Assembly (NCBI GenBank): GCA_045578045.1
Contig: JAZNJM010000023.1
Span: 1 to 26,059 of the forward strand
DNA: 26,059 bases
Origin: SIG653 sp045578045
GTDB taxonomy: Bacteria > Bacillota > Clostridia > Oscillospirales > CAG-382
Reading direction: 5' to 3'
Shown here: positions 14,583 to 23,593 of the stretch, piece by piece
How positions within the stretch are numbered: the stretch's first letter is position 1
Layout: each line of letters begins with the position of its first letter
Notes under the pieces: model-generated
The model's input: the letters and a program-made list of their open reading frames with translations, nothing else
What the model was told of the DNA's origin: nothing
Databases searched by the model: none
Position numbers and translations under genes: made by a program

Positions 14583-15587
14583 TTGAATAATAAGAATAAT
14601 TCTTCAAAGGTTTCCTTTAAAGAACGATTGATTACGTTTTTAAAAGGTCTTTGGATTGGCGGTTCCCTTTCCGTTCCAGGTGTAAGCGGCGGTTCAATGG
14701 CTATGATTTTAGGGATATACGATAAAATGATTTTTTCCCTCAACTCTTTATTTAAGCCAAATAAGGATAAAAAAATAAATAAGTTTGAAAACTTTTTGTT
14801 TCTCGTTGCTGTTGGTTCGGGTGGAATAATCGGACTTTTGACTCTTTATAAGCTCATAAGTTTTCTTATGTTGACTTTCGGTTTACCAATGAGCTTTTTC
14901 TTCGTTGGAACTGTTGCGGGAGGTATTCCACTAATTTTTAAAGCCGCAGAAGTTACAAAGGCTAAATTTTCAGATTATTTATGGGTTCTTATAGGCGTTG
15001 CCGCAGTTGTTGGTCTTATGTTTCTTCCTGAGGGAATGTTTAAGGGCGGAAATATTGCCATAAAGATTTTAGGCGGAGTTATTGCTGCTGCGGCGTTGGT
15101 TCTCCCAGGAATAAGCGTTTCTCAGATGCTTCTCACTATGGGACTTTATTGGTTTGTTTACGATTCTGCTTCTAACTTTGATATTTTACCTCTTGTTCCC
15201 TTTGGAATAGGTCTTGTGCTTGGTGTTGTTTGTACGTCTGGGGGAATGGAGATACTTATGGTTAAATTTAAACGCCAGACGTATCTTGCGGTTATGGGGT
15301 TTGTTATCGGTTCTGTTGGCGGTCTTGCCAAGGATGCTTTAGGCAGAGTTATCGTTGAAAAGGCAACTGACGAAAACGGAGAGGTTATTTTCAAAAATAT
15401 TCTCTCTCAGGTTGCAAAAGATGAAGACGGTCTCATTTGCCGAACCCTTGAACAAGGCGGTCTTATTATGAAAGAAGATATAGGCGTTCTTCTTTTTGTT
15501 GTTTGTGCTCTTCTTGCTGTTGCAGGATTTATTGCAGTTTATACCCTCAGCAAATTGGAAGATAAAAAATCAGATGAAAATAATTAA
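14583..15587 (+). CDS. DUF368 family integral membrane protein
   Basis: A 334-aa polytopic membrane protein with the DUF368 hallmarks: a first helix segment GLWIGGSLSVPGVSGGSMAM and, further on, a matching ALVLPGISVSQMLLTMGLYW, two inverted-repeat-like PG[VI]S motifs, with about eight hydrophobic helices in all. Some family members have been linked to polyprenyl-phosphate flipping in bacteria and archaea; whether this one does that is inference. The start codon is TTG (14583), two bases after maf, preceded by GGAGG at 7 bases. An insertion (about residues 255-300, KATDENGEVIFKN, KDEDGLICRTLEQGG) is hydrophilic and lies in a loop. Confidence 0.85.
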   Translation: MNNKNNSSKVSFKERLITFLKGLWIGGSLSVPGVSGGSMAMILGIYDKMIFSLNSLFKPNKDKKINKFENFLFLVAVGSGGIIGLLTLYKLISFLMLTFGLPMSFFFVGTVAGGIPLIFKAAEVTKAKFSDYLWVLIGVAAVVGLMFLPEGMFKGGNIAIKILGGVIAAAALVLPGISVSQMLLTMGLYWFVYDSASNFDILPLVPFGIGLVLGVVCTSGGMEILMVKFKRQTYLAVMGFVIGSVGGLAKDALGRVIVEKATDENGEVIFKNILSQVAKDEDGLICRTLEQGGLIMKEDIGVLLFVVCALLAVAGFIAVYTLSKLEDKKSDENN

Positions 15588-15612
15588 CTTAAATATACAG
15601 GAGATTTAAAAA

Positions 15613-16899
15613 ATGATTGACATCAGACTTGTTAGAGAAAATCCGGAATTAGTAAAAGAAAATATCAAAAAGAAGTTTCAAGATTCAAAACTTCCTTTGG
15701 TTGACGAGGTTTTAGAGCTTGACAAAGAATCAAGAGCTGTTAAAGCAGAAGCTGATTCACTTCGTGCTGAAAGAAATAAGATTTCAAAGGAAATTGGCGG
15801 TCTTATGGCGAAGGGAATGAAAGCAGAAGCAGAAGAAGCAAAAAAGAAGGTTACAGAAAAATCCGACCGTCTTGCAGAGCTTGAAGCAAAAGAAGCAGAG
15901 CTTGAAGAAAAAGTTAAAACAATAATGATGACTATTCCTAATATCATTGATGACAGCGTTCCAATTGGTAAAGATGATAGCGAAAACGTTGAGGTTCAAA
16001 AGTATGGAGAGCCTGTTGTTCCCGATTTTGACGTTCCTTATCATACGGAAATTATGGAAAAATTCAATGGAATTGATTTAGACAGCGCGGGACGAGTTGC
16101 GGGAAACGGATTCTATTATCTTATGGGCGATATTGCAAGACTTCATTCTGCAATGACCGCTTATGCAAGAGATTTTATGATAGATAAAGGATTCACCTAT
16201 TGTATTCCTCCTTTTATGATTCGTTCAAACGTTGTAACGGGTGTTATGAGCTTCGCTGAAATGGATTCTATGATGTATAAAATAGAAGGCGAAGACCTTT
16301 ATCTCATCGGAACAAGTGAACATTCTATGATAGGTAAATTTATCGATACGATAATTCCTGAAGCTCAGCTCCCTCAAACGCTCACAAGCTATTCTCCTTG
16401 CTTCCGTAAGGAAAAAGGTGCTCACGGTATTGAAGAAAGAGGCGTTTACCGTATACATCAGTTTGAAAAGCAGGAGATGATTGTTGTTTGTAAGCCTGAG
16501 GACAGTATGGAATGGTTTGATAAAATGTGGAGCTATACAGTTGAGCTTTTCCGTTCTCTCGATATACCTGTTCGTACTCTCGAATGTTGCTCAGGCGACC
16601 TTGCAGACCTTAAGGTTAAATCTATTGACGTTGAAGCGTGGTCTCCAAGACAAAAGAAATATTTTGAAGTTGGTAGCTGTTCTAATCTTGGCGATGCTCA
16701 GGCAAGAAGACTTAAAATTCGCGTTGCAGGAGCAGATAAAACAAAATATTTTGCTCACACACTCAATAATACTGTTGTTGCTCCTCCTCGTATGCTTATC
16801 GCTTTCCTTGAAAACAACCTTAATGCAGACGGAAGCGTTAATATTCCCGTTGCTCTTCGTCCATATATGGGCGGTATGGAAAAAATTGAGAAGAAGTAA
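15613..16899 (+). CDS. serS: Seryl-tRNA synthetase
   Basis: The 428-aa class II synthetase charges tRNA-Ser. Residues 1-110 form the two-helix coiled-coil arm (RAVKAEADSLRAERNKI ... EAKEAELEEKVKTIM) that grips the long variable arm. The catalytic part has GTSEHS (233-238), motif 2 from CFRKEKGAHG to RIHQFEKQEM (263-289), the FEVGSCSNLGDAQARR block (351-366) and motif 3 HTLNNTVVAPPRMLIAFLEN (382-401, R393). Two spots differ from the textbook bacterial enzyme: TSE in place of TAE, and NNTVVAPPR in place of NGSxxAxGR. That suggests a divergent SerRS branch. AGGAG precedes the ATG. No T-box fits in the 25-base gap after DUF368. Confidence 0.95.
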   Translation: MIDIRLVRENPELVKENIKKKFQDSKLPLVDEVLELDKESRAVKAEADSLRAERNKISKEIGGLMAKGMKAEAEEAKKKVTEKSDRLAELEAKEAELEEKVKTIMMTIPNIIDDSVPIGKDDSENVEVQKYGEPVVPDFDVPYHTEIMEKFNGIDLDSAGRVAGNGFYYLMGDIARLHSAMTAYARDFMIDKGFTYCIPPFMIRSNVVTGVMSFAEMDSMMYKIEGEDLYLIGTSEHSMIGKFIDTIIPEAQLPQTLTSYSPCFRKEKGAHGIEERGVYRIHQFEKQEMIVVCKPEDSMEWFDKMWSYTVELFRSLDIPVRTLECCSGDLADLKVKSIDVEAWSPRQKKYFEVGSCSNLGDAQARRLKIRVAGADKTKYFAHTLNNTVVAPPRMLIAFLENNLNADGSVNIPVALRPYMGGMEKIEKK

Positions 16900-16956
16900 T
16901 AGGTTTAGTTCTGTAAATTTATATTTTAGTGTTTAAAAAATATCTTATGTGAATAG

Positions 16957-16998
16957 AACGCTGTCAATGGCATTGATTAAAGCTGTTGGCGGCGTTTT
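16957..16998 (+). terminator. Probable terminator after serS
   Basis: AACGCTGTCAA (16957-16967) pairs with TTGGCGGCGTT (16986-16996) through 11 positions with two wobble pairs, followed by TTTTGCTATATTT. It lies 57 bases after the serS stop and before the polysaccharide cluster promoter. Confidence 0.6.
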
Positions 16999-17058
16999 GC
17001 TATATTTAATGTTTATATACTATATTTTCTATTTTTATCTTAATATATAAATATTCTA

Positions 17059-17087
17059 TTGACTTTCTTTGTGCTGTGTGATAACAT
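17059..17087 (+). promoter_or_regulatory. Promoter at the start of the polysaccharide cluster
   Basis: TTGACT (17059-17064), 17 bases, TAACAT (17082-17087), about 40 bases before the GTG start at 17128. Confidence 0.55.
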
Positions 17088-17127
17088 AAAAGAAATATAC
17101 ACTATTAAATCGTTGTGAGGGATATGC

Positions 17128-18414
17128 GTGAGAGCGACAATTAATTATGATTATCTTAGACCGTTAAAGGCAAAGAATTTAAAAGATAGACACGAATCTA
17201 AATTTGAGAAAAAAGAAGAATTAAGTGTTTGGAGTGGAAAAAACGCCACAATTTTACCATTGAGATCTGATCCAAAGGGTGCAACGTTGTTTGGAAAAGG
17301 CGGAGTTGTGGATGAAAACGGAGAATATGTTGATATTTCTGCTATAGATGGACGTGTTCAAGGAAAATATGACGTTTTAAATCCCTTATATAAAGATGAA
17401 AAAGTAGTATATTGTGGTTATTTGATTAATCACTGGGGACATTTTTTAGTTGAGGCAATGTCAAGATTATGGTATTTCTTGGAAGATGATAAAAACGTAG
17501 ATAAATATGTTTTTTTTATGGAGGATGGTTCTGAACGAGAAATAAAGGGAAATTATAAAGAGGCGTTAGTTTTATTAAATATTTGGGACAAGCTGGAAAT
17601 TATAAACAAGCCTACAAAATATAAAGAGGTAATTGTTCCTGAATTGGGTTACAAATGGAAAACGTATTATTCTGAGAAACAGAAGAACGTTTTTGAAACC
17701 ATATTTAAAAACGTTAAGCCAAATTCCTCGTGGAAAAAATATGAAAAAATTTATTTTACCAGAAAACAGTTATCTAAGGCAGGTAATTTGGAATTTGGCG
17801 GTGAAGTTCTTGACGATTTCTTTGAAAAAAACGGGTATGAGTTGATTTCTCCTGAAAAGATGACGTTGTCTGAGATGATTTTTTGCATCAGAAATGCAGA
17901 AGTCTGTGCAACGCTTTCTGGCTCTTTACCCCATAATTTGTTGTTTGCACAAGATGGAAAGAAGACGATAATTGTAGAAAGATGCGTTTTAAACAATGAA
18001 ATTCAAGTTGATGTCAATCGTATGAAAAAATTGAACGTAACGTATATTGATGCAAATTATCCTATTTATACTGTAAATATGAGCGGACCGTTTATTATGG
18101 CGTATAACGATAAGCTGAAAAAATTTGCTAATGATAACAATATGTTACCGCCTGATTCAAAGTTTTTAAAGCCAAAGTATTTAAACTTATGCTTTAAAAA
18201 ATATATGAAGAATTACAGAAAAGAATACAATTACCGTTGGTATATGGATGATTGGTATGTCAGTTATGCTGATTATCTGTGGGAAGCATATAAAGACGGA
18301 TATAAGCAATTTCAAGATTTTCTTTCAGGAGAAAGACCGTTTAAGATAAATCATTATTTTTCTTGGCATTATATGAAACGATTTATCAGAAGAGCTTTGA
18401 AGCGTTTTTTGTGA
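17128..18414 (+). CDS. Glycosyltransferase, GT61-like (DUF563)
   Basis: The 428-aa protein fits the GT61/DUF563 pattern. An N-terminal region is followed by a conserved NHWGHFLVEAMSRLWY segment (about 103-118), then a nucleotide-sugar part with KIYFTRKQLSKAGN, DFFEKNGYELISPEKMTLSEMI, CATLSGSLPHNLLFAQDG and TIIVER. In this family the late Gly-Ser-x-x-x-N segment lies in the donor site. A basic, aromatic-rich C-terminus (KNYRKEYNYRWYMDDWY) may lie at the membrane. The start is GTG with GAGG seven bases before; the ATG at 17124 is out of frame. Donor and acceptor sugars are unknown. Codon use is richer in A/T-ending codons than in the housekeeping genes upstream, as is common in surface-glycan clusters. 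Confidence 0.75.
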   Translation: MRATINYDYLRPLKAKNLKDRHESKFEKKEELSVWSGKNATILPLRSDPKGATLFGKGGVVDENGEYVDISAIDGRVQGKYDVLNPLYKDEKVVYCGYLINHWGHFLVEAMSRLWYFLEDDKNVDKYVFFMEDGSEREIKGNYKEALVLLNIWDKLEIINKPTKYKEVIVPELGYKWKTYYSEKQKNVFETIFKNVKPNSSWKKYEKIYFTRKQLSKAGNLEFGGEVLDDFFEKNGYELISPEKMTLSEMIFCIRNAEVCATLSGSLPHNLLFAQDGKKTIIVERCVLNNEIQVDVNRMKKLNVTYIDANYPIYTVNMSGPFIMAYNDKLKKFANDNNMLPPDSKFLKPKYLNLCFKKYMKNYRKEYNYRWYMDDWYVSYADYLWEAYKDGYKQFQDFLSGERPFKINHYFSWHYMKRFIRRALKRFL

Positions 18415-18494
18415 GAGAAAAAATAGAATACAAAACGTTAAGATAGTGTATATTGAATTTTTGAGGTATTCTATTGGTGAATTATTTAGAATGT

Positions 18495-18523
18495 TTGTAT
18501 TAACTTTTAGTTTTTGTTATAAT
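18495..18523 (+). promoter_or_regulatory. Promoter before the putative fucosyltransferase-like gene
   Basis: TTGTAT (18495-18500), exactly 17 bases, TATAAT (18518-18523). It lies about 50 bases before the ATG at 18572 and makes this gene independent of the one upstream. Confidence 0.65.
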
Positions 18524-18571
18524 ATAAAAAGAAAATTAAGTGTTTTTTGTATTTAAGAGGCGGAATATTCT

Positions 18572-19630
18572 ATGAAAAAAATTGCCAAACTCGTAGTGAG
18601 ATTATTTTTTAAAATAGTCCCTTTTGGGTTTTTAGTGAAAAAATATACTGATATTAAGCTATCAAAATCTATTTTCGGGGATATATTTGAACAAGTTTAC
18701 GTAGAGAGATTTTTTGAAAAATCCTTGTTGGTTAAAAATTTTGATGAATGTTGTAAAAAAGTAGAATCATCTAATCGATATTGTTTGATTCAACAGGGAA
18801 ATTGGGAGTATAAAGTCATTAATTTTTGCTTTGTAAAGGAAATGTTGTCTAATATAATATGGTGCATTGAACGTGGATATAAACCATTGATAGACATAAA
18901 ATCATCTGTTGGAAATTATAAAGAAGAGTCTAATCTTTGGGAAAAAATGTATATTCAGCCTTTTGGAGAGGATTTGGTAAAAATAAAAAATAATCCCAAT
19001 ATTCAATTAATAATATGTCCCTTAAAAAACCATTGTATAAAGCCCATTATGCGAGACGTGAGAGGTTCAACAAAGGGTTCAAAAAGAATAGAATTTTGGA
19101 ATAAGATGTTCAATAGATTTGTTGTATATAATGATTTTTGCCAAAAATATATTGATGATGAATTTGAAACATTGCTCAAGGGTAAAAAGTGTCTTGGTTG
19201 TTTAATCAGAGGTACAGATTATATTAAGCTTCGTCCAAAATCTCATCCTATTCAACCTACGTTAGATGAACTTATGGAAAAAGCCAAACAGACAATGAAA
19301 GAGCGAAAATTAGATTATATTTATTTAGCAACAGAAGAAAAGAAAGCGGCGGATGCTTTAAAAAATGAATTTGGAGATATCATAATTGAGAATAAACGTA
19401 AATATTTCGATGAAGTTTACGAAAAAGAAAACATTTCAATGGTATCTCAGGTTAATTTTGATAGAGAAGACGATGATTTTTGGAAGATGCTTGAATATAT
19501 GTCTTCTATTAATTTATTGTCGAAGTGTGATTCAATTGTTGCAGGGCTTTGTGGCGGAAGCGAAGCCGCTATATATTTTAACGGGAATAAGTATAGAGAA
19601 ACATATTTGTTTGATAAGGGGTATTATTAG
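18572..19630 (+). CDS. Putative glycosyltransferase, fucosyltransferase-like fold
   Basis: The 352-aa protein is not one I can name. The C-terminal half resembles GT-B fucosyltransferases of the NodZ/O-FucT/GT11 group. LGCLIRGTDYIKLRPKSHP resembles their HxRxGD-type donor motif. It is followed by DYIYLATEEKKAADALKNEFGD, an ATD/E-type strand and helix, and later NLLSKCDSIVAGLCGGSEAAIY, like their final S-x-F-S/G-G-S segment. The first 90 residues are basic with a hydrophobic stretch (VVRLFFKIVPFGFLVKK) that could bind the membrane. It has its own promoter and lies just upstream of the rhamnose genes, so a role in decorating the same glycan is inferred. Confidence is high that it is a gene and modest for the family. 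Confidence 0.6.
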   Translation: MKKIAKLVVRLFFKIVPFGFLVKKYTDIKLSKSIFGDIFEQVYVERFFEKSLLVKNFDECCKKVESSNRYCLIQQGNWEYKVINFCFVKEMLSNIIWCIERGYKPLIDIKSSVGNYKEESNLWEKMYIQPFGEDLVKIKNNPNIQLIICPLKNHCIKPIMRDVRGSTKGSKRIEFWNKMFNRFVVYNDFCQKYIDDEFETLLKGKKCLGCLIRGTDYIKLRPKSHPIQPTLDELMEKAKQTMKERKLDYIYLATEEKKAADALKNEFGDIIIENKRKYFDEVYEKENISMVSQVNFDREDDDFWKMLEYMSSINLLSKCDSIVAGLCGGSEAAIYFNGNKYRETYLFDKGYY

Positions 19631-19708
19631 TTTGTTTTCGTTGCATTTAGGTTAAACGCTTTAAGATTTAATGAATTAATTATATTAATAGATAATTGAG
19701 GGTTAGTT

Positions 19709-20614
19709 ATGAAAGGAATAATTCTTGCAGGCGGTTCCGGAACAAGGCTTTATCCGTTGACAAAAGTAACTTCGAAGCAGCTTTTACCTGTTTATGATAA
19801 GCCAATGATTTATTATCCACTCTCTGTTCTTATGACGTCTGGCATAAAGGAAATACTTATAATATCAACGCCTCAGGATACGCCAAGATTCAAAGAGCTT
19901 TTGGGAGACGGAAAACAGTTTGGAATAGAACTAAGTTATGCTGTTCAGATCAGTCCCGATGGATTAGCTCAGGCTTTTATAATTGGGGAGGAGTTTATTG
20001 GAAACGAATCCGTTGCTATGGTGCTTGGAGACAATATTTTCTTTGGACACGGCTTGAAAAAACGTCTTTTGAAAGCTGTTGAAAATGCTGAAAATGGTAA
20101 AGGCGCAACAATTTTTGGATATTACGTTGATGATCCCGAAAGATTCGGAATTGTTGAGTTTAACAGTGAAGGAAAGGCTATCAGCATAGAAGAAAAACCC
20201 GAAAATCCAAAATCAAATTATTGTGTTACAGGCTTGTATTTTTATGATAATCGTGTTGTTGAATATGCAAAAGGCTTGAAGCCAAGCAAGAGAAATGAGC
20301 TTGAGATAACAGATTTGAATAAAATATATCTTGAAAATCAATCTTTAAACGTTGAACTCCTTGGACAAGGCTTTACGTGGCTCGATACGGGAACTCACGA
20401 AAGTCTTGTTGAAGCAACAAATTTTGTTAAAACTGTTGAAACACATCAACATAGAAAAATAGCTTGTCTTGAAGAAATTGCTTTTTTGAATGGTTGGATA
20501 ACTCGCGAAGAAGTTTTAGCGGCTTATGAAGAATTAAAGAAAAATCAATATGGGCAATATCTCAAGGACTTTCTCGAAGGAAAATATATAGATAAGTTGG
20601 GAGAACAGAAATGA
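19709..20614 (+). CDS. rfbA: Glucose-1-phosphate thymidylyltransferase
   Basis: This is the first step of dTDP-L-rhamnose synthesis: glucose-1-phosphate plus dTTP gives dTDP-glucose. The 301-aa protein has the nucleotidyltransferase signature GGSGTRLYPLT (8-18), the SKQLLPVYDKPMIYYPLSVLM block that marks RmlA, the VLGDNIFFGHG metal-site motif, EEKPENPKSNYCVTGLYFYD and FTWLDTGTHESL. Length is normal. GAGGG lies six bases before the ATG. The stop overlaps the start of rfbB in an ATGA. The 78 bases upstream show no strong promoter, so read-through from 18495 is likely. Confidence 0.97.
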   Translation: MKGIILAGGSGTRLYPLTKVTSKQLLPVYDKPMIYYPLSVLMTSGIKEILIISTPQDTPRFKELLGDGKQFGIELSYAVQISPDGLAQAFIIGEEFIGNESVAMVLGDNIFFGHGLKKRLLKAVENAENGKGATIFGYYVDDPERFGIVEFNSEGKAISIEEKPENPKSNYCVTGLYFYDNRVVEYAKGLKPSKRNELEITDLNKIYLENQSLNVELLGQGFTWLDTGTHESLVEATNFVKTVETHQHRKIACLEEIAFLNGWITREEVLAAYEELKKNQYGQYLKDFLEGKYIDKLGEQK

Positions 20615-21630
20615 CTATTATAGTAACGGGCGGAGCAGGGTTTATTGGAAGTAATTTTATTTTTCATATGATTAAAAAGTATTCTCAATATAGAATTATT
20701 TGTCTTGATAAATTAACCTATGCGGGAAATCTTTCAACTCTTGAATCTGTTATTGAAAATCCAAATTTTAGATTTGTTAAAGCAGATATTTGCGACAGAG
20801 AAGCTGTTTATAATCTTTTTGAAGAAGAAAAACCAAACGTTGTTGTAAATTTCGCGGCAGAAAGCCACGTTGACAGAAGTATTGAAGCTCCAGACGTTTT
20901 TCTGAAAACCAATATTATCGGCACTTCCGTTTTACTTGATGCTTGTAGAAAATACGGTATAGACCGTTATCATCAGGTTTCAACAGATGAGGTTTACGGA
21001 GATCTTCCTCTTGATCAACCTGAGCTTTTCTTCACAGAATCAACTCCTCTTCATACAAGTAGTCCGTATTCTTCTTCAAAGGCTTCTGCCGATTTACTTG
21101 TATTAGCTTATTATCGTACTTACGGATTGCCTGTTACCATAAGTCGTTGTTCTAATAACTATGGTCCATATCATTTTCCAGAAAAATTAATTCCGCTTAT
21201 GATTGCAAATGCTCTTAAAGATAAACCTCTTCCGGTTTACGGAGAGGGGAAAAATGTTCGTGATTGGCTTTACGTTGAAGATCATTGCAAGGCTATTGAC
21301 CTTATTATTCATAAGGGCAAGGTTGGTGAGGTTTATAATGTGGGGGGACATAACGAAAAACAAAATATCGAGATTGTTAAAATAATTTGTAAGGAACTTA
21401 ATAAACCCGAAAGTCTGATAACATACGTTACAGACAGAAAAGGACACGATCTCAGATATGCTATTGATCCGACAAAGATTTATACAGAGCTTGGATGGCT
21501 TCCCGAAACGAAATTTGAAGATGGAATAAAGAAAACAATAAAATGGTATCTTGAAAATGTTGAATGGTGGGAAAACATTATTTCTGGCGAATATCAGAAT
21601 TATTATAAAAAAATGTATGAAAACCGTTGA
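20611..21630 (+). CDS. rfbB: dTDP-glucose 4,6-dehydratase
   Basis: This is the second step of dTDP-rhamnose synthesis: it converts dTDP-glucose to the 4-keto-6-deoxy sugar with NAD. The 339-aa short-chain dehydrogenase has the Rossmann motif TGGAGFIGSNF (6-16), DKLTYAGNLS, AESHVDRSI, STDEVYGDL (the dehydratase Asp-Glu pair), the catalytic YSSSK, NNYGPYHFPEKLIPL and VRDWLYVEDHC, all typical of RmlB. The ATG overlaps the rfbA stop codon by four bases (ATGA), so translation is coupled. rfbD follows after nine bases. Confidence 0.97.
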   Translation: MTIIVTGGAGFIGSNFIFHMIKKYSQYRIICLDKLTYAGNLSTLESVIENPNFRFVKADICDREAVYNLFEEEKPNVVVNFAAESHVDRSIEAPDVFLKTNIIGTSVLLDACRKYGIDRYHQVSTDEVYGDLPLDQPELFFTESTPLHTSSPYSSSKASADLLVLAYYRTYGLPVTISRCSNNYGPYHFPEKLIPLMIANALKDKPLPVYGEGKNVRDWLYVEDHCKAIDLIIHKGKVGEVYNVGGHNEKQNIEIVKIICKELNKPESLITYVTDRKGHDLRYAIDPTKIYTELGWLPETKFEDGIKKTIKWYLENVEWWENIISGEYQNYYKKMYENR

Positions 21631-21639
21631 GGAACAGAT

Positions 21640-22536
21640 ATGAAATTTTTGGTTACAGGTGTTGGCGGTCAGCTTGGATATGACGTTATGAAGGAGCTTT
21701 TGAAAAGAGGTTTTGAATGTGTTGGAACGGATATTCTTGACGATTGCTTAAATATTGATGCTCCGTATATCAAGCTGGATATAACAAATAAAGATGATGT
21801 TGAAAGCGTTATTTACTCAGTTTCTCCCGATGTTGTTGTTCATTGTGCCGCTTGGACGGCGGTTGACTTGGCGGAAGAGCCTGAAAACTTAGACAAGGTT
21901 CGCTCTATCAACGTATTGGGAACAGAGAATATTGCAAAATCTTGTAAAAAAATTCATTGCAAAATGATGTATATATCAACGGATTACGTTTTCGATGGTG
22001 AAGGAGAAACCCCGTGGGCTGCCGATTGTAAGAACTATAATCCTTGCAACGTTTATGGTCAAAGTAAGCTCGATGGAGAAAAAGCCGTAAGCTCGATTCT
22101 TGAAAAATTTTTTATTGTTCGTATAGCGTGGGTTTTTGGATTTAACGGAAAAAATTTCATTAAAACAATGATTAACCTTGGAAAAAAGTATGAAACGCTG
22201 AGGGTGGTTTCTGACCAGATTGGAACTCCAACGTATACTTATGATTTGGCATCTCTTATTGTTGATATGAGCCTTTCTGATAAATATGGGTTTTATCACG
22301 CCACCAACGAAGGCGGATACATCAGTTGGTATGATTTTGCTTGTGAGATATTCAGACAATCAGGAATTAAAACAAAGATTATCCCCGTAACAACTGCTGA
22401 ATATGGGGTATCAAAGGCAAAAAGACCTTTTAACAGCCGTCTTGACAAAAGCAAATTGAAAGAAAACGGTTTCACGCCACTTCCCGATTGGAAAGATGCT
22501 CTTTGTAGATATTTAATAGAAATAGGAGTGAAATAA
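21640..22536 (+). CDS. rfbD: dTDP-4-dehydrorhamnose reductase
   Basis: This is the last step of the pathway: NAD(P)H-dependent reduction to dTDP-L-rhamnose. The 298-aa protein has an N-terminal Rossmann motif TGVGGQLGYDV (6-16), CAAWTAVDLAEEPE, the ISTDYVFDGEGETPW segment and the catalytic YGQSK (Y and K), then the dTDP-sugar-binding C-terminal half. Length is normal for RmlD. GAGG sits seven bases before the ATG. The sequence just past the stop (GGAGTGAAATAAA) reappears before rfbC, and a glycosyltransferase gene lies between the two copies. Confidence 0.96.
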   Translation: MKFLVTGVGGQLGYDVMKELLKRGFECVGTDILDDCLNIDAPYIKLDITNKDDVESVIYSVSPDVVVHCAAWTAVDLAEEPENLDKVRSINVLGTENIAKSCKKIHCKMMYISTDYVFDGEGETPWAADCKNYNPCNVYGQSKLDGEKAVSSILEKFFIVRIAWVFGFNGKNFIKTMINLGKKYETLRVVSDQIGTPTYTYDLASLIVDMSLSDKYGFYHATNEGGYISWYDFACEIFRQSGIKTKIIPVTTAEYGVSKAKRPFNSRLDKSKLKENGFTPLPDWKDALCRYLIEIGVK

Positions 22537-22538
22537 AG

Positions 22539-23546
22539 TTGGAAAGCATTCTAAAAACATCTGTTGCTATGGCAGCTTATAAGGGTGAAAAATATATTTT
22601 AGAACAATTAAAAAGCATTGAAGAACAAACGGTTATGCCTGATGAAGTTGTTATAGTAGATGATTGCTCTCCCGATAGAACAGTGCGAGTGGTTAAAGAA
22701 TACGCATCAAAAAGTAAGTTGAATATTAAAATCTTTGAAAATGAATATAATTTAGGATTCAGAAAAAATTTTGAAAAAGCAACGTCTCTTTGCCGAAATG
22801 AAGTTATTTTTTTCTGCGATCAAGATGATGTTTGGAAAAACAATAAAGTAGAGGTTTTTATTCGTGAGTTTCAACAAAATGAAAATTTAGTATATGCTTT
22901 TAGTGATGCGGAGGTTACGGATGAAAAACTGAATGTGTTTTCTAAAAGCGTATGGGAATTATTTGGTGTTAAGTGGAATGAGATGAATAAACAGGAGTTT
23001 TTTGATAAGATTCAATCAAGATATTTTCCACTTGGTTTTTCTGTTGCTGTTAAAAAAAATTTTTTGGAAAAAATAGTTCCTTTTCAAATTGATCACGATG
23101 GCTGGGTTGCTCTTTGTGCTCCAACATTTGGGGAGGTTAAGGCAATATGCGAAAAGCTGGTTTATTATAGAAGACATTCAAATGCAACGAGTAGTGCGGC
23201 TAAAGTAGAAAAGAAAAGCAAAATTGATTTAATAAACAATATTTTTAAAAAAACTTATAGAGAATATTGGATTTGGCCTGATTGCGAATACGAAAGTTAT
23301 TCTTTTATTAATACTTGTATAAAGGAAAATAAGGCAAATATTGATAGTAAGAAACTTTTGGAGCATTTGGAATATTTGAGAGTAATAAACTGTATCAAAG
23401 ATAGAAATTTATTTTTGAGAATATGGTCGTTGTTGAAACTTTATCGACAAGGGCTTTTTGCTGAGTATAGAGGTGGAAAAAATACACTTTTGGTTGATTG
23501 TTTGTTTATGATAGTAAATTCTTTTAAAGCAAAGAGTAAAAGGTAA
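22539..23546 (+). CDS. Glycosyltransferase family 2, probably sugar transfer onto the surface glycan
   Basis: The 335-aa product has the GT2 GT-A start TSVAMAAYKGEKYILEQLKSIEEQT, the nucleotide-binding VDDCSPDRT and the metal-binding DxD-like FCDQDDVWKNNK. The NHA-type acceptor part is replaced by LVYAFSDAEVTD and a region ending CEKLVYYRRHSN, as in rhamnosyltransferase-like GT2 enzymes. No membrane helix is visible, so it acts at the inner face. The start is TTG (22539) with AGGAG ten bases upstream. It separates rfbD from rfbC, its codon use is A/T-richer than theirs and it is flanked by a 13-base direct repeat, so it may be a later insertion. Because it lies among the rhamnose genes, rhamnose is a plausible donor sugar. 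Confidence 0.85.
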   Translation: MESILKTSVAMAAYKGEKYILEQLKSIEEQTVMPDEVVIVDDCSPDRTVRVVKEYASKSKLNIKIFENEYNLGFRKNFEKATSLCRNEVIFFCDQDDVWKNNKVEVFIREFQQNENLVYAFSDAEVTDEKLNVFSKSVWELFGVKWNEMNKQEFFDKIQSRYFPLGFSVAVKKNFLEKIVPFQIDHDGWVALCAPTFGEVKAICEKLVYYRRHSNATSSAAKVEKKSKIDLINNIFKKTYREYWIWPDCEYESYSFINTCIKENKANIDSKKLLEHLEYLRVINCIKDRNLFLRIWSLLKLYRQGLFAEYRGGKNTLLVDCLFMIVNSFKAKSKR

Positions 23547-23564
23547 TAAAGCCTGAGATTTTTA

Positions 23565-23593
23565 TTGCGTTGATAAAATTATTTTTTTATAAT
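23565..23593 (+). promoter_or_regulatory. Promoter directly before rfbC
   Basis: TTGCGT (23565-23570), exactly 17 bases, TATAAT (23588-23593), about 30 bases before the rfbC start. It would allow rfbC to be expressed apart from the GT2 gene upstream. Confidence 0.55.

Noticed and set aside
15588..15612. T-box riboswitch for serS
   Set aside because: Only 25 bases separate DUF368 and serS, too few for the element; serS is more likely read with the ung group.
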